Made by a program: the position numbers and the translations under genes. From Pseudisothecium myosuroides (Eukaryota > Streptophyta > Bryopsida > Hypnales > Lembophyllaceae), in assembly GCA_951799445.1 (NCBI GenBank), contig OX637297.1:9114001-9178000 (forward strand): a stretch of 64,000 nt of DNA, in the 5' to 3' direction. Shown piece after piece: positions 1 through 10,798 of this stretch. Below the pieces are notes generated by a model. It saw only the letters and a list, made by a program, of their open reading frames with translations. It was not told the origin of the DNA and did not search any database. Each line of letters opens with the position of its first letter. The stretch's first letter is position 1.

Positions 1-279
1 GAATCGATGTAAATCCATCCTGCCCAACTTTTCTTTCAATACCCCAAGCTATAACTTTATGGTTGCATCGAAAGATTGCTCCTGGTCGATGATGTCCATT
101 GTAACGGAACGTATGTACCCAATTGTCGATGAAGATTGCAAGTTTTTTAGGCGCATAGTTGTCCGGCCATTCCCGTAAGACGTTCTCACTGCAGCATGTC
201 GGAGGAATCGGTTAGCACTACTGGAAGGCAATACCATTTTGGAAACTTATTCATCAAAAGATGTGATAGCAATTACTGA
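1..279. other. Left edge, no recognisable feature
   Basis: Mixed-composition DNA with a 62-codon open frame on the minus strand (49-237) that has no motif, repeat or partner exon I can recognise. I see nothing to annotate here. Confidence 0.4.
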
Positions 280-1545
280 CTGCGATTTGCAGGACAAAGT
301 GACTGCAACTGTGACAAACTGTGAGATATCACGGTCCTCTAATATAGTGAAAGGTACTTTGTGAGAGAATTGGTAGGACAATTACATGAGGGACCGTGAT
401 TTATCACGGTCCTATGTTACACTGGAAGGTACTTTGAGAGAGAATTGACAGGACACTTTGACGAGGGACCGTGATATATCACGGTCCTCTGTTGGAGTGA
501 AAGGTACTCTGTGAGAATGTTAGTAGCACAATTATACGAGGAACCGTGATATATCACGGTCCTCTGTTACAGTGAATGGCTCTTTGTGAAAAGATTGGTA
601 GGACAATTATATGAGGGACTGTGATATATCACGGTCCTCTCTTACAGTGGAAGGTACTCTCTGAGATGGTTGCTAGAATTATATGAGGGACCGTGAGATA
701 TCACAGTCCTCTGTTATAGTGAAAGCTACTTTGTGAGAAAATTGGTACTACAATTACTTGAGCGACCGTGATTTATCACGGTCCTCTGTTACACTGGAAC
801 GTACTTTGAGAGTGAATTGGCAGGACAATTATACGAGGGACCGTCATGTATCACGGTCCTCTGTTGGAGTGAAAGGTACTCTGTAAGATTGTTAGTAGCA
901 CAATTATACGAGGAACCGTGATATATCACGGTCTCCTGTTACAGTGAATGGCTCTCTGTGAAAAGATTGGTAGGACAATTATATGAGGGACCGTGAGATA
1001 TCACGGTCTTCCTATACAGTGAAAGCTACTTTGTGAGAAAATTGGTACCACAATTACATGAGGGACCGTGAGATGTCACGGTCCTCTGCTCTAGTTCAAG
1101 GTACTCTATGAGAAGGTTGGTAGAAATTTGTCAGGGAGCGTGAGATATCACGGTCGTCTGTTAAAGTGAGGGGTACTCTCTTCCATGGTTGGCAGGACAC
1201 TTCTGTAAGCGACCGTGAGATATCACGGTCCTCTGTTACAGTGCACGATACTACGTCACAAGTTTGGTCTGACACTTATTTAGGCGACCGTAACATATCA
1301 CGGTCCTGACCTGCAGTTCCAAGTACTATGTGAAAAGGTTAGTAGGACACTTATCGAAGCGACCGTGAGATCTCACGGTCATAATTGGAAGGGGCCGATA
1401 CTACGACCCGTGGCTGGTAGGATATCGACCTCTGCGACCATGAGATATCACGATCCGAATTTGCAGGGGAAGGTACTATGTGCTGTTGCTGGTAGGATAT
1501 CGATATCAATAACCGTGAGATCTCACGATCCTACCACGCGACAGT
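280..1545. repeat. 75-bp phased palindrome array (17 clear units)
   Basis: Seventeen short palindromes of the form CCGTGA-N4-TCACGG occur at a fixed pitch. Centres read from the sequence are near 327, 401, 476, 551, 626, 698, 773, 848, 923, 998, 1073, 1145, 1220, 1295, 1370, 1445 and 1520, so the step is 75 bp except for one of 74 and two of 72. Several cores are perfect palindromes (for example CGTGATATATCACG and, at 1364-1377, CGTGAGATCTCACG). The linkers share a loose pattern (CCTCTGTTACAGTGAAAGG, then GAGAAnATTGGTAGGACA) but are much more diverged than the cores. The same palindromes occur in the leaders and introns of the DUF7869-like mobile genes further right, so the array may be the regulatory or terminal part of another copy lying to the left. 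No coding frame crosses it. Confidence 0.9.
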
Positions 1546-1900
1546 ACTCAGCGTGAATACTGTGTATTGGTTTGTCAGTATAAGAGAACTGGGGATTTAG
1601 GGTTTCAATTTCAGAGCTGAAGCTAATATGTATCGAATCTGGGTCTACACTTCCACCGTTGAATGTTATGGAGCTCGGTTTTTTATAAGGCTACTACGCG
1701 TGGTTGCCGTTGTATAATGATATCAACCATTTTGATATCTCACGGTAATCTCTTACAGCTTAAGCTAATACGCGCCCGTGGAAGTCAAACATCAGTTAAG
1801 GACATCGTGAAATCTCCTAATACTCTTACAAAATTGAAGATTGTACATGGATTCCATGTTACTATAATCAAAAGATGTATCGTGAAAAATCAGAATAGTC
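1546..1900. repeat. Decayed continuation of the palindrome array
   Basis: Degraded palindromes persist at the same pitch: TTTGATATCTCACGG centred near 1737, CATCGTGAAATCTCC near 1812 and ATCGTGAAAAATCAG near 1887, again 75 bp apart. Two positions expected near 1595 and 1670 have no readable core. An 88-codon plus-strand frame (1663-1929) overlaps this stretch, but it is made of the repeat linkers and I do not regard it as a gene. Confidence 0.6.
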
Positions 1901-3880
1901 TTTTACAGCTGAAGACAGGACGATGCTGAGGAGATATCCACGAGGCGGGCAAGAGCACATTTTCCTAAGCAAAATTGCAGATGCGCAGTACACTCATTTG
2001 CATTCGCTCCAATTACATTTGACAAGAAAATAAATCAATGAAATTTCTGCAATTACAAGTTCAGGGTTTAGTAACTTACGAGTCATTCTACAAGCAGAGG
2101 ACTTCTGCCGGGACTGCTGCGAGGCCCGAGGATGATGCCATTGTCCTGGATTGAGATTCCACTTGGATGTACGCCTTCAAGCAGCGGAAGACTGTCAACT
2201 ACTTCTTGCAAAATTGAACATTCAGCTAAATGCTAAGTGCTTGATTTAGTGGATTATGGTGGGCTATATCGGCCCTGAAGGTGTGGTGAGTTTACTGAGA
2301 CAATTGAACCTCAACAGTGACCACTTCGAAATATACGCAACTCTGTACAATCAAGAACCCTGGCTTCAATGAGGTACTCAACCTACAAATTCCGTGACAA
2401 CAAATACTTCATTGTGTCCCTCTCTCAAATAATTGCAGGGAGAAGCTTTTAATTTGAACATCCTAACTAAAAAAATTCTATGAATGTGAGTACTTACTCT
2501 AATATACTGTATCCACCGTGGTAGAGTACCGCCAAGTAGCTATTGGAATTTTCACTGTATTCAAGCGTCGAACTCATTTAATGGCTTGGTTTTGAACTCA
2601 ACAAACTTTCAACCGTATACTATAACTACAATGCCAAGTTCGGAATACGCTCCACTATGGCGACAACCTCCTACTCTGCAATTTCTGCAGTTCCCTTGCC
2701 TCGTTCCAAACCAATTGACTGTGATTCAAGTTGCGACATGACTGTGAAGTTGAGGAAACACGAACGTAGAACTTAGATCTACCGTGCACTATTAATTGAA
2801 GAAAAGCAATCGAGGCAGGACCGTCGGGGGTGGAACTTACTTGGATTGTGCGGGAATAATGCTTGAAAGCAAAAAAAACAAGACCACGTGCTTGCGCCTC
2901 CGCCGCCGCCTGTGCCTCACGGAGATATCTGAAGACGACCGACCTCCTAAATGCCTTGGCCTCCCGCTCCCGGTCTCCCTCTTCCTCGGCAACGCCCGAT
3001 GCTTCTTCTCTGACCGGGTTCTCCGACCTTCCTCCGAGTTGCAGCGGACAGCGCGCGCTACTGGAGCACCTTCCAAATTGATGCAAACAATCAAACTAAC
3101 GAAGAAATCCCAAAAAAACACCAACTCTAACGACAATACTACTGGGGTGATCTAGAAACTCCAGCTGTGAGAACTACAATCATGTGGCAGCGGAGCGGTG
3201 AGCAAGAAATGCAGCGGCGAAGCAGAGGAAGAACGACGAAGCAGCTGCCGAGGAAAACAATTCGGGGCCATCCGGGGGCAACGGGCGACCTCGTGGTTCC
3301 AGTTTGCTAGGTGGAGAGTCCACCACTCAATACTACGCCACTCCAGCAGGGGTATTGATTGCTCTTGTCAGTTCGGCTTGATGAGACAACTAGGGGTATA
3401 GAGGCCATGATTAAGTACATGTTCAGTAGATGTTAAGTTAGAGGTTAAGTAGATGTTTATTAGAGATTAGGGGAAGTTAAGTGTAAGTCTCCTTAATTTT
3501 GCCAATGACCCCCTTGCTGGCAGCCAGGCTGCATTCTTTTTATGTTTTTATGTTTTTAACGCAATTTTTAGGGCATTTGAAAAAAAAAGGTGGTAAATAA
3601 ATGAAAAAATGAGATTCATAAAAGAGAACAAGAAACTTATTGAAAGAAAAATCTGGAAAAAGGAAAAAAAAAATTAAATATAAAAGCAAGCCAAGGGAAA
3701 AAAAAATTCAAGAAGAAATTCAGGGTTTGGACTCAAATTTCTAAAACTCTTGGAATTAGAAAACTTAAGGAAATTTAGAATTTTGATAAATTTCAAATTT
3801 AAAAAGAAGAAGCTGAAAAAAAAAAAAAGGTAGTCCGGGGCTTTATTATGTACCTCTAAAATGACAAACTTCTAAAATCT
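1901..3880. other. Spacer with a GC-richer island (about 2650-3400)
   Basis: AT-rich spacer except for about 2650-3400, where GC content rises and open frames of 60-143 codons overlap on both strands (for example 2655-3086 minus and 2796-3155 plus). Their products are low-complexity, Arg/Ser/Ala-rich, and no frame shows a recognisable domain. This could be a remnant of an exon or CpG-rich promoter, or an old transposon fragment. From 3480 on the DNA becomes A-rich with long oligo-A runs. Confidence 0.3.
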
Positions 3881-3889
3881 TGTAAATAG

Positions 3890-5000
3890 AAAAGTCACTC
3901 AAGGCAAAAGGAATTCGTCATTTGTGATGAATGGCACCAATGAATAAAATTTGTCAGACAAAGAGCAAAAAAAATGGGGAGGAAAAAAAAATAATGTCTC
4001 TGGTGAATGAAATTATAATTTCCAGAAAGTATTCACAGGTAGGGGGGTTAAAAACACAGTAAGGGGTTTACACTTAGCTCACACTAAGTGAATAAATTTA
4101 TTTAATTTAAACACATTATTTAATTTGTTTAAATTGAAAATGGTATTGATGGTCCATATGTCAACTCAAAACATTGCAAGTAATGAATTGTACATCATAT
4201 ACAATCATGTGGGCCTCAAATCATGATGCCGTATCCTATCAAATGAATACGTGATCTATTTTGTATATTAATTATTATAATTTCGATAAAAGAAAAAAAA
4301 AGAAAAAAGAAAAAAATAAATAATGAAGAGAAAGCCCAAAAATAAAATAAAAGGAAAAAAAACTAAACTAAAATTTAAATAATTCGAGAAGAAAATAAAT
4401 ATTAAAAACACATAAGCAAAAATAAAAATATTAGGTCAATCATCCATTTGAGAGACCACATTCAGTTTAAATTGTTGCTTTTTTAAATGTGTAACCTTGC
4501 CAACATGACTTGCTTAATGTTGACATTAATTTTCGGATGTGAATGCAGAATGACTTCATCATTTCTGATTAGCAAAACCAAAAAAATATGTAAAACGAAT
4601 AGGAAAAGAACGGGGAGAAAAAAAATGAGTGTCTCAAGTGAATAAAATTATAATTTTCAAAAAGTGAGAACTCATATATAAGTCTTTCACAGTTAGGGGT
4701 TTTAAAAATACAGTCAGTTTGTGAAGCACTCAAGGATTTAAAAACACTCTTAGGGATTTACACTTAGCTCACATTGAAGGGTTTAAAATTTTTAATTTGA
4801 ACATACTAATTTGTTTAAAGTGGTATTCAGGGTCCAATCATGTTTCAAATCAAACATTGCTTGTAATCATTTGTACATTGTATATCATCATGTAGGTCTA
4901 AAACAATAAATAAATGCAATATATTATCAAATGAATACATGATCTATATTCTATATTCAATAATATTATTTAATATTCATTTGACAATTATATCTTTTTG
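3890..5000. repeat. Diverged tandem duplication, unit about 640 bp
   Basis: Two AT-rich blocks share the same order of landmarks. The first (about 3890-4290) has GTGATGAATGG, then TGTCTCTGGTGAATGAAATT, then TTACACTTAGCTCACA, then TGGTCCATATG, and ends with AAATGAATACGTGATCTAT. The second (about 4530-4960) has TGACTTCATCATT, GTGTCTCAAGTGAATAAAATT, TTACACTTAGCTCACA, GGGTCCAATCATG and AAATGAATACATGATCTAT. No coding potential is visible. Purpose unknown; probably an old segmental or transposon-derived duplication. Confidence 0.6.
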
Positions 5001-6880
5001 GATCCTTATCATGAAATAATTAAAGTTTATTGAACTGTCTTAAATGTATTCAATCACTCCAAATTTAGAAGTTGTTAGCCACATTTAACGACTTCTAGAC
5101 TTTTGAATATCACATAATTCATAATGGTCATTGGGGGCAAAAACGGTGATTAGGAGATAATCCATGCGTTTTTTAGTGTTATTACAAGATGACCCCACCT
5201 CCAAATCAACTGAATTTCTTAAATCCAGTATTCTAGAATGTAGATTTATGCCTTTGAAATCTAACTATAATATAGATTTTACTATGCAAAATGAATAGTA
5301 TTCCTAGATTTTGGAGGCTGGAATCTGACTAAGATGAAGATTTTAAATTTAAATCTCATTCATTTGTATATTTCAATTTTTTTAACAAGATCCTTTTTAG
5401 ATTGCAAGAGTTCAAAATACTAGTATTACGTACATTTCATTTGTTTCAACATTTTTGAATTTCATACATTATAAAATTTCCTACATTATAATCTAAAGTA
5501 TACAAATTTAAAAATACTAGATTTATGTGAATAGAATTCATTGTCTTAAAAATTGAATGATTGACAACTTACAAGTTGTATGTGTCCTCCCTTGTGGTAC
5601 TATTGACAATCCACATGGGACAATTGCACCTTATAAAATCTACCAAATATGAGGACTGGTGGAAAGAACTATGAAACGTGAGATGTGCAAAAAGTCTACC
5701 AATTTGGATTGCATAAGGGGGATTTGGAGGGAATTGATGAAAATCCCTTCACCGTAAACCGACAATTTCCTTCTGTATATGAATTCTTCGAAGATCCCTC
5801 CTCGATGGCATTTGAACACCTTAAAACACATGAACTGGAAAAAACTAATAGGAATAAACAAGAAAAGCTCCAAATCAATCATAGGGAATTCCAAAAAAGT
5901 CCATTGTAAAATATCGAGAGACCTATATGTCAAACATTTGAAAATTTGATGATGACTATCATTATCCAAAGCTCTTGGGAAGTTCTTATTGCTAATTCAC
6001 TGAACAATGAAATTACTTAAGTGTGACACTAGAGGATTTATTATGATTAACTATATTGTTACCTTATATTCATTTGTGTACAGAGGATGAATTATATATC
6101 TTTGCAAAACATCAGGAGATCTTTGTATGATATTAGAAGATTTAACAGTAATTGAATTTCTACACAATCATATTAACATTAAAAGATTATTTTGTAGCTG
6201 TCTTTGAAAATAATAAAAGGAATATTTCCACGTAAAGGAACTCAACAAAGTCTATATTGAATTCTTTACTGATGAATTTTCAAGCAATTACTATTACATG
6301 CACTTGTTTATGACCCCGGGCTGGTCTTCCATGAATCGTTTACTTTCAACTTCTCTAGAAAGATGAGGATAGGTAAGAAAATGAGACATGGCTTTTAAAA
6401 TTGGTAGGATGTTTTTTTCCTGGATTCATTCGCTAATTGTAGAAGATCAATTTAAGTAGTACCTCATGTTCATTTCACAGCTATATGTAGGGCCATTTTT
6501 TAATGCAAGGCTCTTTGAACCCAGAGCCTGAAGCCTTAGCTCGTACATAAATTCAGCAAATAATCCTTCTCCAATCAATTTAGAATGTAGGGTTTGCTAC
6601 ATTTTGCCTACAATTTATTCAACAATTATCTTTCTACGTAGAAATACTCATTTGATATGTATTTAAAAATTCTATGAACATGATTGGCCCATAACACTTT
6701 GAACCCTAAACCTTGAACCCTCTTCCAAACCCCAATGAATGTTGTATAACACAATTATTTAGTTGTAATTCTTTAGAAAAAAGGTTAGTATGACTCAATT
6801 ATTTAATATTTTTGTAATATATATACATATATTTATGTATGGAAAATAGGCCCATTTTGGGATATACCTATTTTTTAGAT
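5001..6880. other. AT-rich spacer
   Basis: No convincing gene. Overlapping frames of 74-109 codons on opposite strands at 5640-5970 lack motifs and mirror each other, as expected of chance frames. Near 6700-6730 there are two isolated CCCTAAA-like words (GAACCCTAAACCTTGAACCC), a weak echo of the telomere-like block further right. Confidence 0.35.
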
Positions 6881-6894
6881 AGAAGTTCATACAG

Positions 6895-7265
6895 AGGGAT
6901 TTCCAAATATTTGGGGCGAATAGCACATTTTTTTCACAGAAGTTTGGAGTGCTCTCCAAACTTCTGGGGCGAATAGCACATTTTTTCTAGAAAATTTTGG
7001 AGGGGTCTCCAAACTTTTGGGGCGAATGGTGCTCACATTTTTTCCACAAAAGTTTGGAGTGCTCTCCAAACTTTTGGGGCGAATAGCACATTTTTTTCAC
7101 AAAAGTTTGGAGTGCTCTCCAAACTTTTGGGGCCAATAGCACATTTTTTTCACAAAAGTTTGGAATCATCTCCAAACTCTTGCTATGGAACAAATAGCAC
7201 ATTTTTCTGACACAAGGTCGGAGGTTTCTCCAAGCTTCTGGGAAAAATAGCACATTTTTGGGACA
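6895..7265. repeat. 55-bp tandem repeat with a hairpin in each unit
   Basis: About seven units of 53-58 bp, recognisable by the word TAGCACATTTTT starting near 6921, 6974, 7084, 7137, 7195 and 7249 (the third unit reads GCTCACATTTTTTCC near 7031). Most units contain an inverted repeat, AAGTTTGGAG-TGCT-CTCCAAACTT, so a transcript or single strand would fold into a row of stem-loops. Frames of 60-99 codons read through it on the minus strand only because the repeat lacks stops in that register. Confidence 0.85.
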
Positions 7266-7440
7266 AACATTTGGATGGAAATGCAAATGTTTGGATCAAC
7301 AATTATGGAAGATGTTCTATATACTAACTACTAGAGATCAATGTTTTTTATAGTTTGAAATTCAATCATCATTGATGTAAAGAATTCAACTACATGTTTA
7401 TCTTTGGTAGCGGAACTACTCGAATACTCTGCGTATACAA

Positions 7441-8021
7441 GTTGTTGACTCGGGGGGGGCACCTAGTATTTTACTACAAACCACGTGCGAACAAGTGGTT
7501 TCTAATGAACTATAATTTCAACTTAAAATTTTGAGGGTTGCTTAATAATGACTATAGGTTTCTATTGCCAAAATTTCAAACTAAAATAATAGTTGAAATG
7601 ATTTGTACAAGAGGTTGAAAATGGCCTAAAATGGCATGTTTTTCAACTCAAATATTTATAGAGATCACATTTAGATGACCATTGCATCAATACTCAACTC
7701 AAAATGAACTTTCAATAGAGAGCTATTTTTAGGAATTTTTTGTTCATTTTTTAGACAATTTTTTAGGATATAATATAGGGGTGTGAAAGTTATTTTTCAG
7801 TTGTACAGTGTATCTAATTACTTCAAAAATTTGTAACTAATTATCATTAACAAATAAAAATATCAATAATTCAAAACATAAACTTTTGAAGTAGGAAAAT
7901 CTAGTCATATTTTTTTTATTTCATTTTATTTAAATTTTAGGATATAATATAGGGGGTCCAAAGTTTTGTTCGCACGTGTTTTCTAATGGACACTCTAAGT
8001 GACCCCCCCGACGTTGTTGAC
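7441..8021. mobile_element. 563-bp MITE with G-run terminal inverted repeats
   Basis: The element body is 7450-8012, flanked on both sides by the 9-bp direct repeat GTTGTTGAC (7441-7449 and 8013-8021). The left end reads TCGGGGGGGGCACCTAG followed by CACGTGCGAAC. The right end read on the minus strand is GTCGGGGGGGTCACTTAG followed by CACGTGCGAAC, so the inverted repeats span about 50 bp with mismatches. The interior is AT-rich and non-coding, with a duplicated phrase AGGATATAATATAGGGG near 7765 and 7940. A 9-bp duplication with long inverted ends is what Mutator-type elements make; assignment to that superfamily is inference. Confidence 0.75.
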
Positions 8022-8095
8022 CACTCCACTAATGTGTTTTCTTACCAGATTCAATACTTGGGTGATTACTTTGGTTAATACAAAGAAACCTGGAC

Positions 8096-8345
8096 CCTAT
8101 TCCCGTGAACCCTAAACCCTAAACCTTAGTACCCTAGGTAGTGTTTCCCTAATGTCTTGACCCTAAACCCTGAACAATAGAAGCGTAAGCATTCTTATCC
8201 TAATACCGTGAACCCTAAACCCTGGAATCCCAGAATTATAATCTCGGAAACGTTAACCCTGTACCCTAAACCCTTGAGTTGTATACCCTATTCTCGTGAA
8301 CTCTGTACACTGTGTACATGGAACCCAAAACTATAATACCACAGA
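8096..8345. repeat. Degenerate plant-telomere-like block (CCCTAAA), copy A leader
   Basis: Many imperfect CCCTAAACCC, CCCTGAAC and CCCTGTACCCTAAACCC words lie on the plus strand, separated by 10-30 bp of unrelated DNA. It is not a functional telomere tract. A similar block occurs at 56408-56632, in the corresponding place ahead of mobile gene copy B, which argues that it travels with that element. Confidence 0.65.
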
Positions 8346-8349
8346 CTGT

Positions 8350-9597
8350 AGACTCTAATACCTTCCCTAAAACCCCAAGCAGTGGTAACCGAGAATCCAG
8401 ATCCCTAGTATACTGTCGGGAATGGCCATTCGTAAATACAAATATAATTACTTGCAACCCGGCCTTAAATCGTAAAACAGAATTACAATATCGTAAGCAA
8501 GACTAGTTAAATTACGTGAACATCGGAAATGGATCGTTGAAAACTCCTCTTCAGCATGGCGTTAAGTGCTTATTCCAATCCTTATGAAGCATAAATTGGG
8601 TGGCAGGTGACAGTGCAACAATGCAATGAGTTAATGCAACGAATTTCCAAAGTCCAGAGAAGATTCAAAATGAATGATGGCACGCACCTCCTTCAATCAG
8701 CTTCGCAGTGGTGCACGGTTTTCTAGAATGTAGTCAACCTTCGGAATGAAGTACCGCACGCACCACCTCCCAGTGTCAGTGCATTCCGATCTTGTAGGAT
8801 GCAGTGCATATTGTGGTCGGAAGACCGCATCTTTAGATCCTTCTGCTGGTCAAAGAAGCGCACGCTTGAAGAATGCACCTGAATTTCAAAAACCAAGACC
8901 GCACGTCCCTTTCAAAATCATGGTGGGAAACCGAAGCTCTGGGATCCCAACTAACTTCTGTCATAGTCCCAGAGCTAGGTAGAGCATGCTCTTTTGCACA
9001 CGTGAACACGCTGTGAAGCTCCAAAGTACTAAGTGTGTGCATTCCGTTGTTCCCAACGCTCTAAGGTGGAGTCACAAGATTTCTAGTGTACATCACTTCA
9101 TTCTAGGTATGATCTCATCACTTTGCATTGCATGTCAATTCTGAAGTTTGAGTTTCGATTAGCCGATTTCCCGAAGTTGCATATCGCAATCGCATGCGAC
9201 TAAGGAAACTGAGAGTGCAGCAGCTTACAGCAGCCAATGAAGTCTGTGTTTCAAGTGTAATTGAGAATTCGCAGACCAAAAGAAGTTCATAGACTTTTAG
9301 TGTTTCTACATGTCGTGTCGTGCATATGTTCCACCTTCAGAATTAGGAACCATAAGCAGTAGTCAATCATGATGTGCACATTCACGTTCTGATGGGTAGC
9401 ACAGGGGTCTTCATATACAATTTGGCGCAGTCGGTTCTTCCGCACACCAGATGATTGGCTCGTATCGGAGTTCATGTTTCTATTAGAGGTCGGTCGAAGC
9501 AAGGATATTGTAAGACATCTATGCATGTCAATGCTGGATGCAGACGTTCTAGTAGGCTGTCCTAAACCCGTATATTACGCGTATCGACCAATCCTAC
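8350..9597. other. Leader DNA shared with mobile gene copy B
   Basis: No gene. The stretch about 8700-9060 can be matched by eye to 57030-57300: GCACGGTTTTCTAGAATG / GCACGGAATTTGAGAATG, then AAGTACCGCACG / AAGGACCGCATG, then GAGCATGCTCTTTTGCACAC / GAGCTTGCTCTTTTCGATTG. This indicates that the mobile element represented by the DUF7869-like genes includes several kilobases of leader. The leader is cut at 9598 by a retroelement and resumes at 13114. Confidence 0.55.
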
Positions 9598-10628
9598 TGT
9601 CGCAGCACAGAGTAAGTAAATTCCCTGTTATACTCCCAAAAACCACTCTAAAGCATAACAAAATGACTCTAAAGATCGAACCCACGAGATTCTGTGAAGT
9701 GTCTAGCTCTAACTTTCCAACTTAAGTTTAGTCAGTAACCAAATTCCACTTTCCGGTCCTAGATCTAAAACCGGAAACACCAAAACACAGAAAACCACGA
9801 CCAGACCCCTCTCTATCTCTTCCAGTCTGTTCAGCTATCCGGTCCTGTAAAACTACCACAACCCAGGATCTTCTAACTTCCGATCCTGGCATTCCTCTAG
9901 ACCGATCCGTTCCGGTCCTCTCACACACACTCTTACTCCAATCTGGTTTAGTTTAGCCTCTGTTTCACCATCAAAGGGTTCGCCGCTTGCTTTTGAAAGT
10001 GGCAGGCCCGCCACTCCTTCCGTGACTTATAGTGGCTGAAGACCCACTTCTCTATTCTGCTACTTCCTGCACTAGCCCGGATCCGGTTTGATCTCTCACA
10101 GCCACCCGGATAGCAATCCGGATTGCAGGTCACACAAAGACCCCCCATACGATCCTCTCATACTACAACGACCTTGATGCCAAGTTCTCTCCGTACGAAG
10201 TTTGGTGGTTACAAGTGAACCCGTCCGTTCCAACATCAGCTAAAGTTCTTCCGTTTACCAGCTAGGGCAGCGAGACCTCACAGGAGATTAGACACTCAAC
10301 CGGATTTCCTACCCAGGAGCTCTAGCGCGACTAAGGAATCCCTCCCTATCCGCCTAGCCTAACAACGGCTTTCTCGCCCGGAATCTTGAACTATAGAAGT
10401 GCTGAGGTACTGAAAACCTACTCCCAACTCTTTACAACCCACTCACTTGCACATAAGAGCAAAACAGTAACACCAAGGGGAGAAATCACTCTAGAATCTG
10501 CATGCATCTTCCTAACTCCTCACCAAACAGCCCTGCCACTCGCGGGAGAGATGTACAATAAGAAATCAATAGAAAATACACGAAAACTCAAGAAAAAAGA
10601 CTGCCAGTCTCCTTCGCAGAGATTGACT

Positions 10629-10638
10629 TATATACATT
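10629..10638 (-). promoter_or_regulatory. Second TATA box of the LTR unit
   Basis: On the minus strand the sequence reads ATGTATATAAG, a good TATA box, about 1.03 kb before the unit's 3' end at 9598 and downstream of the ORF stop. The same box is kept in the second copy (62771-62780). In an LTR this is where the promoter for genomic RNA would lie, with the R region starting about 30 bp further on. Confidence 0.55.
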
Positions 10639-10798
10639 TTAAAACTCAAAGTCAACAAAAAGGGGCCCCAAAAGTCTGCGCGGAACTTTCGGTCCCTGCC
10701 GAGCCGGTCAGATCGGATAACCTCCGATCCTAACCAGACAGAATGGATCAAATCCGGTCCGGTCCATCCTAACAAATATTTACAAAATTAATTCCTAC

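Noticed and set aside
280..1545. CRISPR-like array of regularly spaced repeats
   Set aside because: Spacers are related to each other and not unique, the repeated core is a short variable palindrome, and the context is eukaryotic.
1663..1929. 88-codon frame
   Set aside because: Built from decayed palindrome-array linkers at 75-bp pitch.
2655..3155. Overlapping 143- and 119-codon frames on opposite strands
   Set aside because: Low-complexity products, mutual shadows in a GC-rich patch, no motif and no splice partner.
6887..7286. Repetitive 60- and 99-codon minus-strand frames
   Set aside because: They read through the 55-bp hairpin repeat only.
8096..8345. A true chromosome end or intact interstitial telomere
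   Set aside because: Words are too degenerate and too widely spaced, and both sides continue into element DNA.
10164..10190. Minus-strand TTGGCATCAAGGTC as a tRNA primer-binding site
   Set aside because: It resembles TGGTATCAGAGC only loosely, lies downstream of the ORF rather than just after an LTR end, and the same region is non-coding LTR in the relative at 18815.
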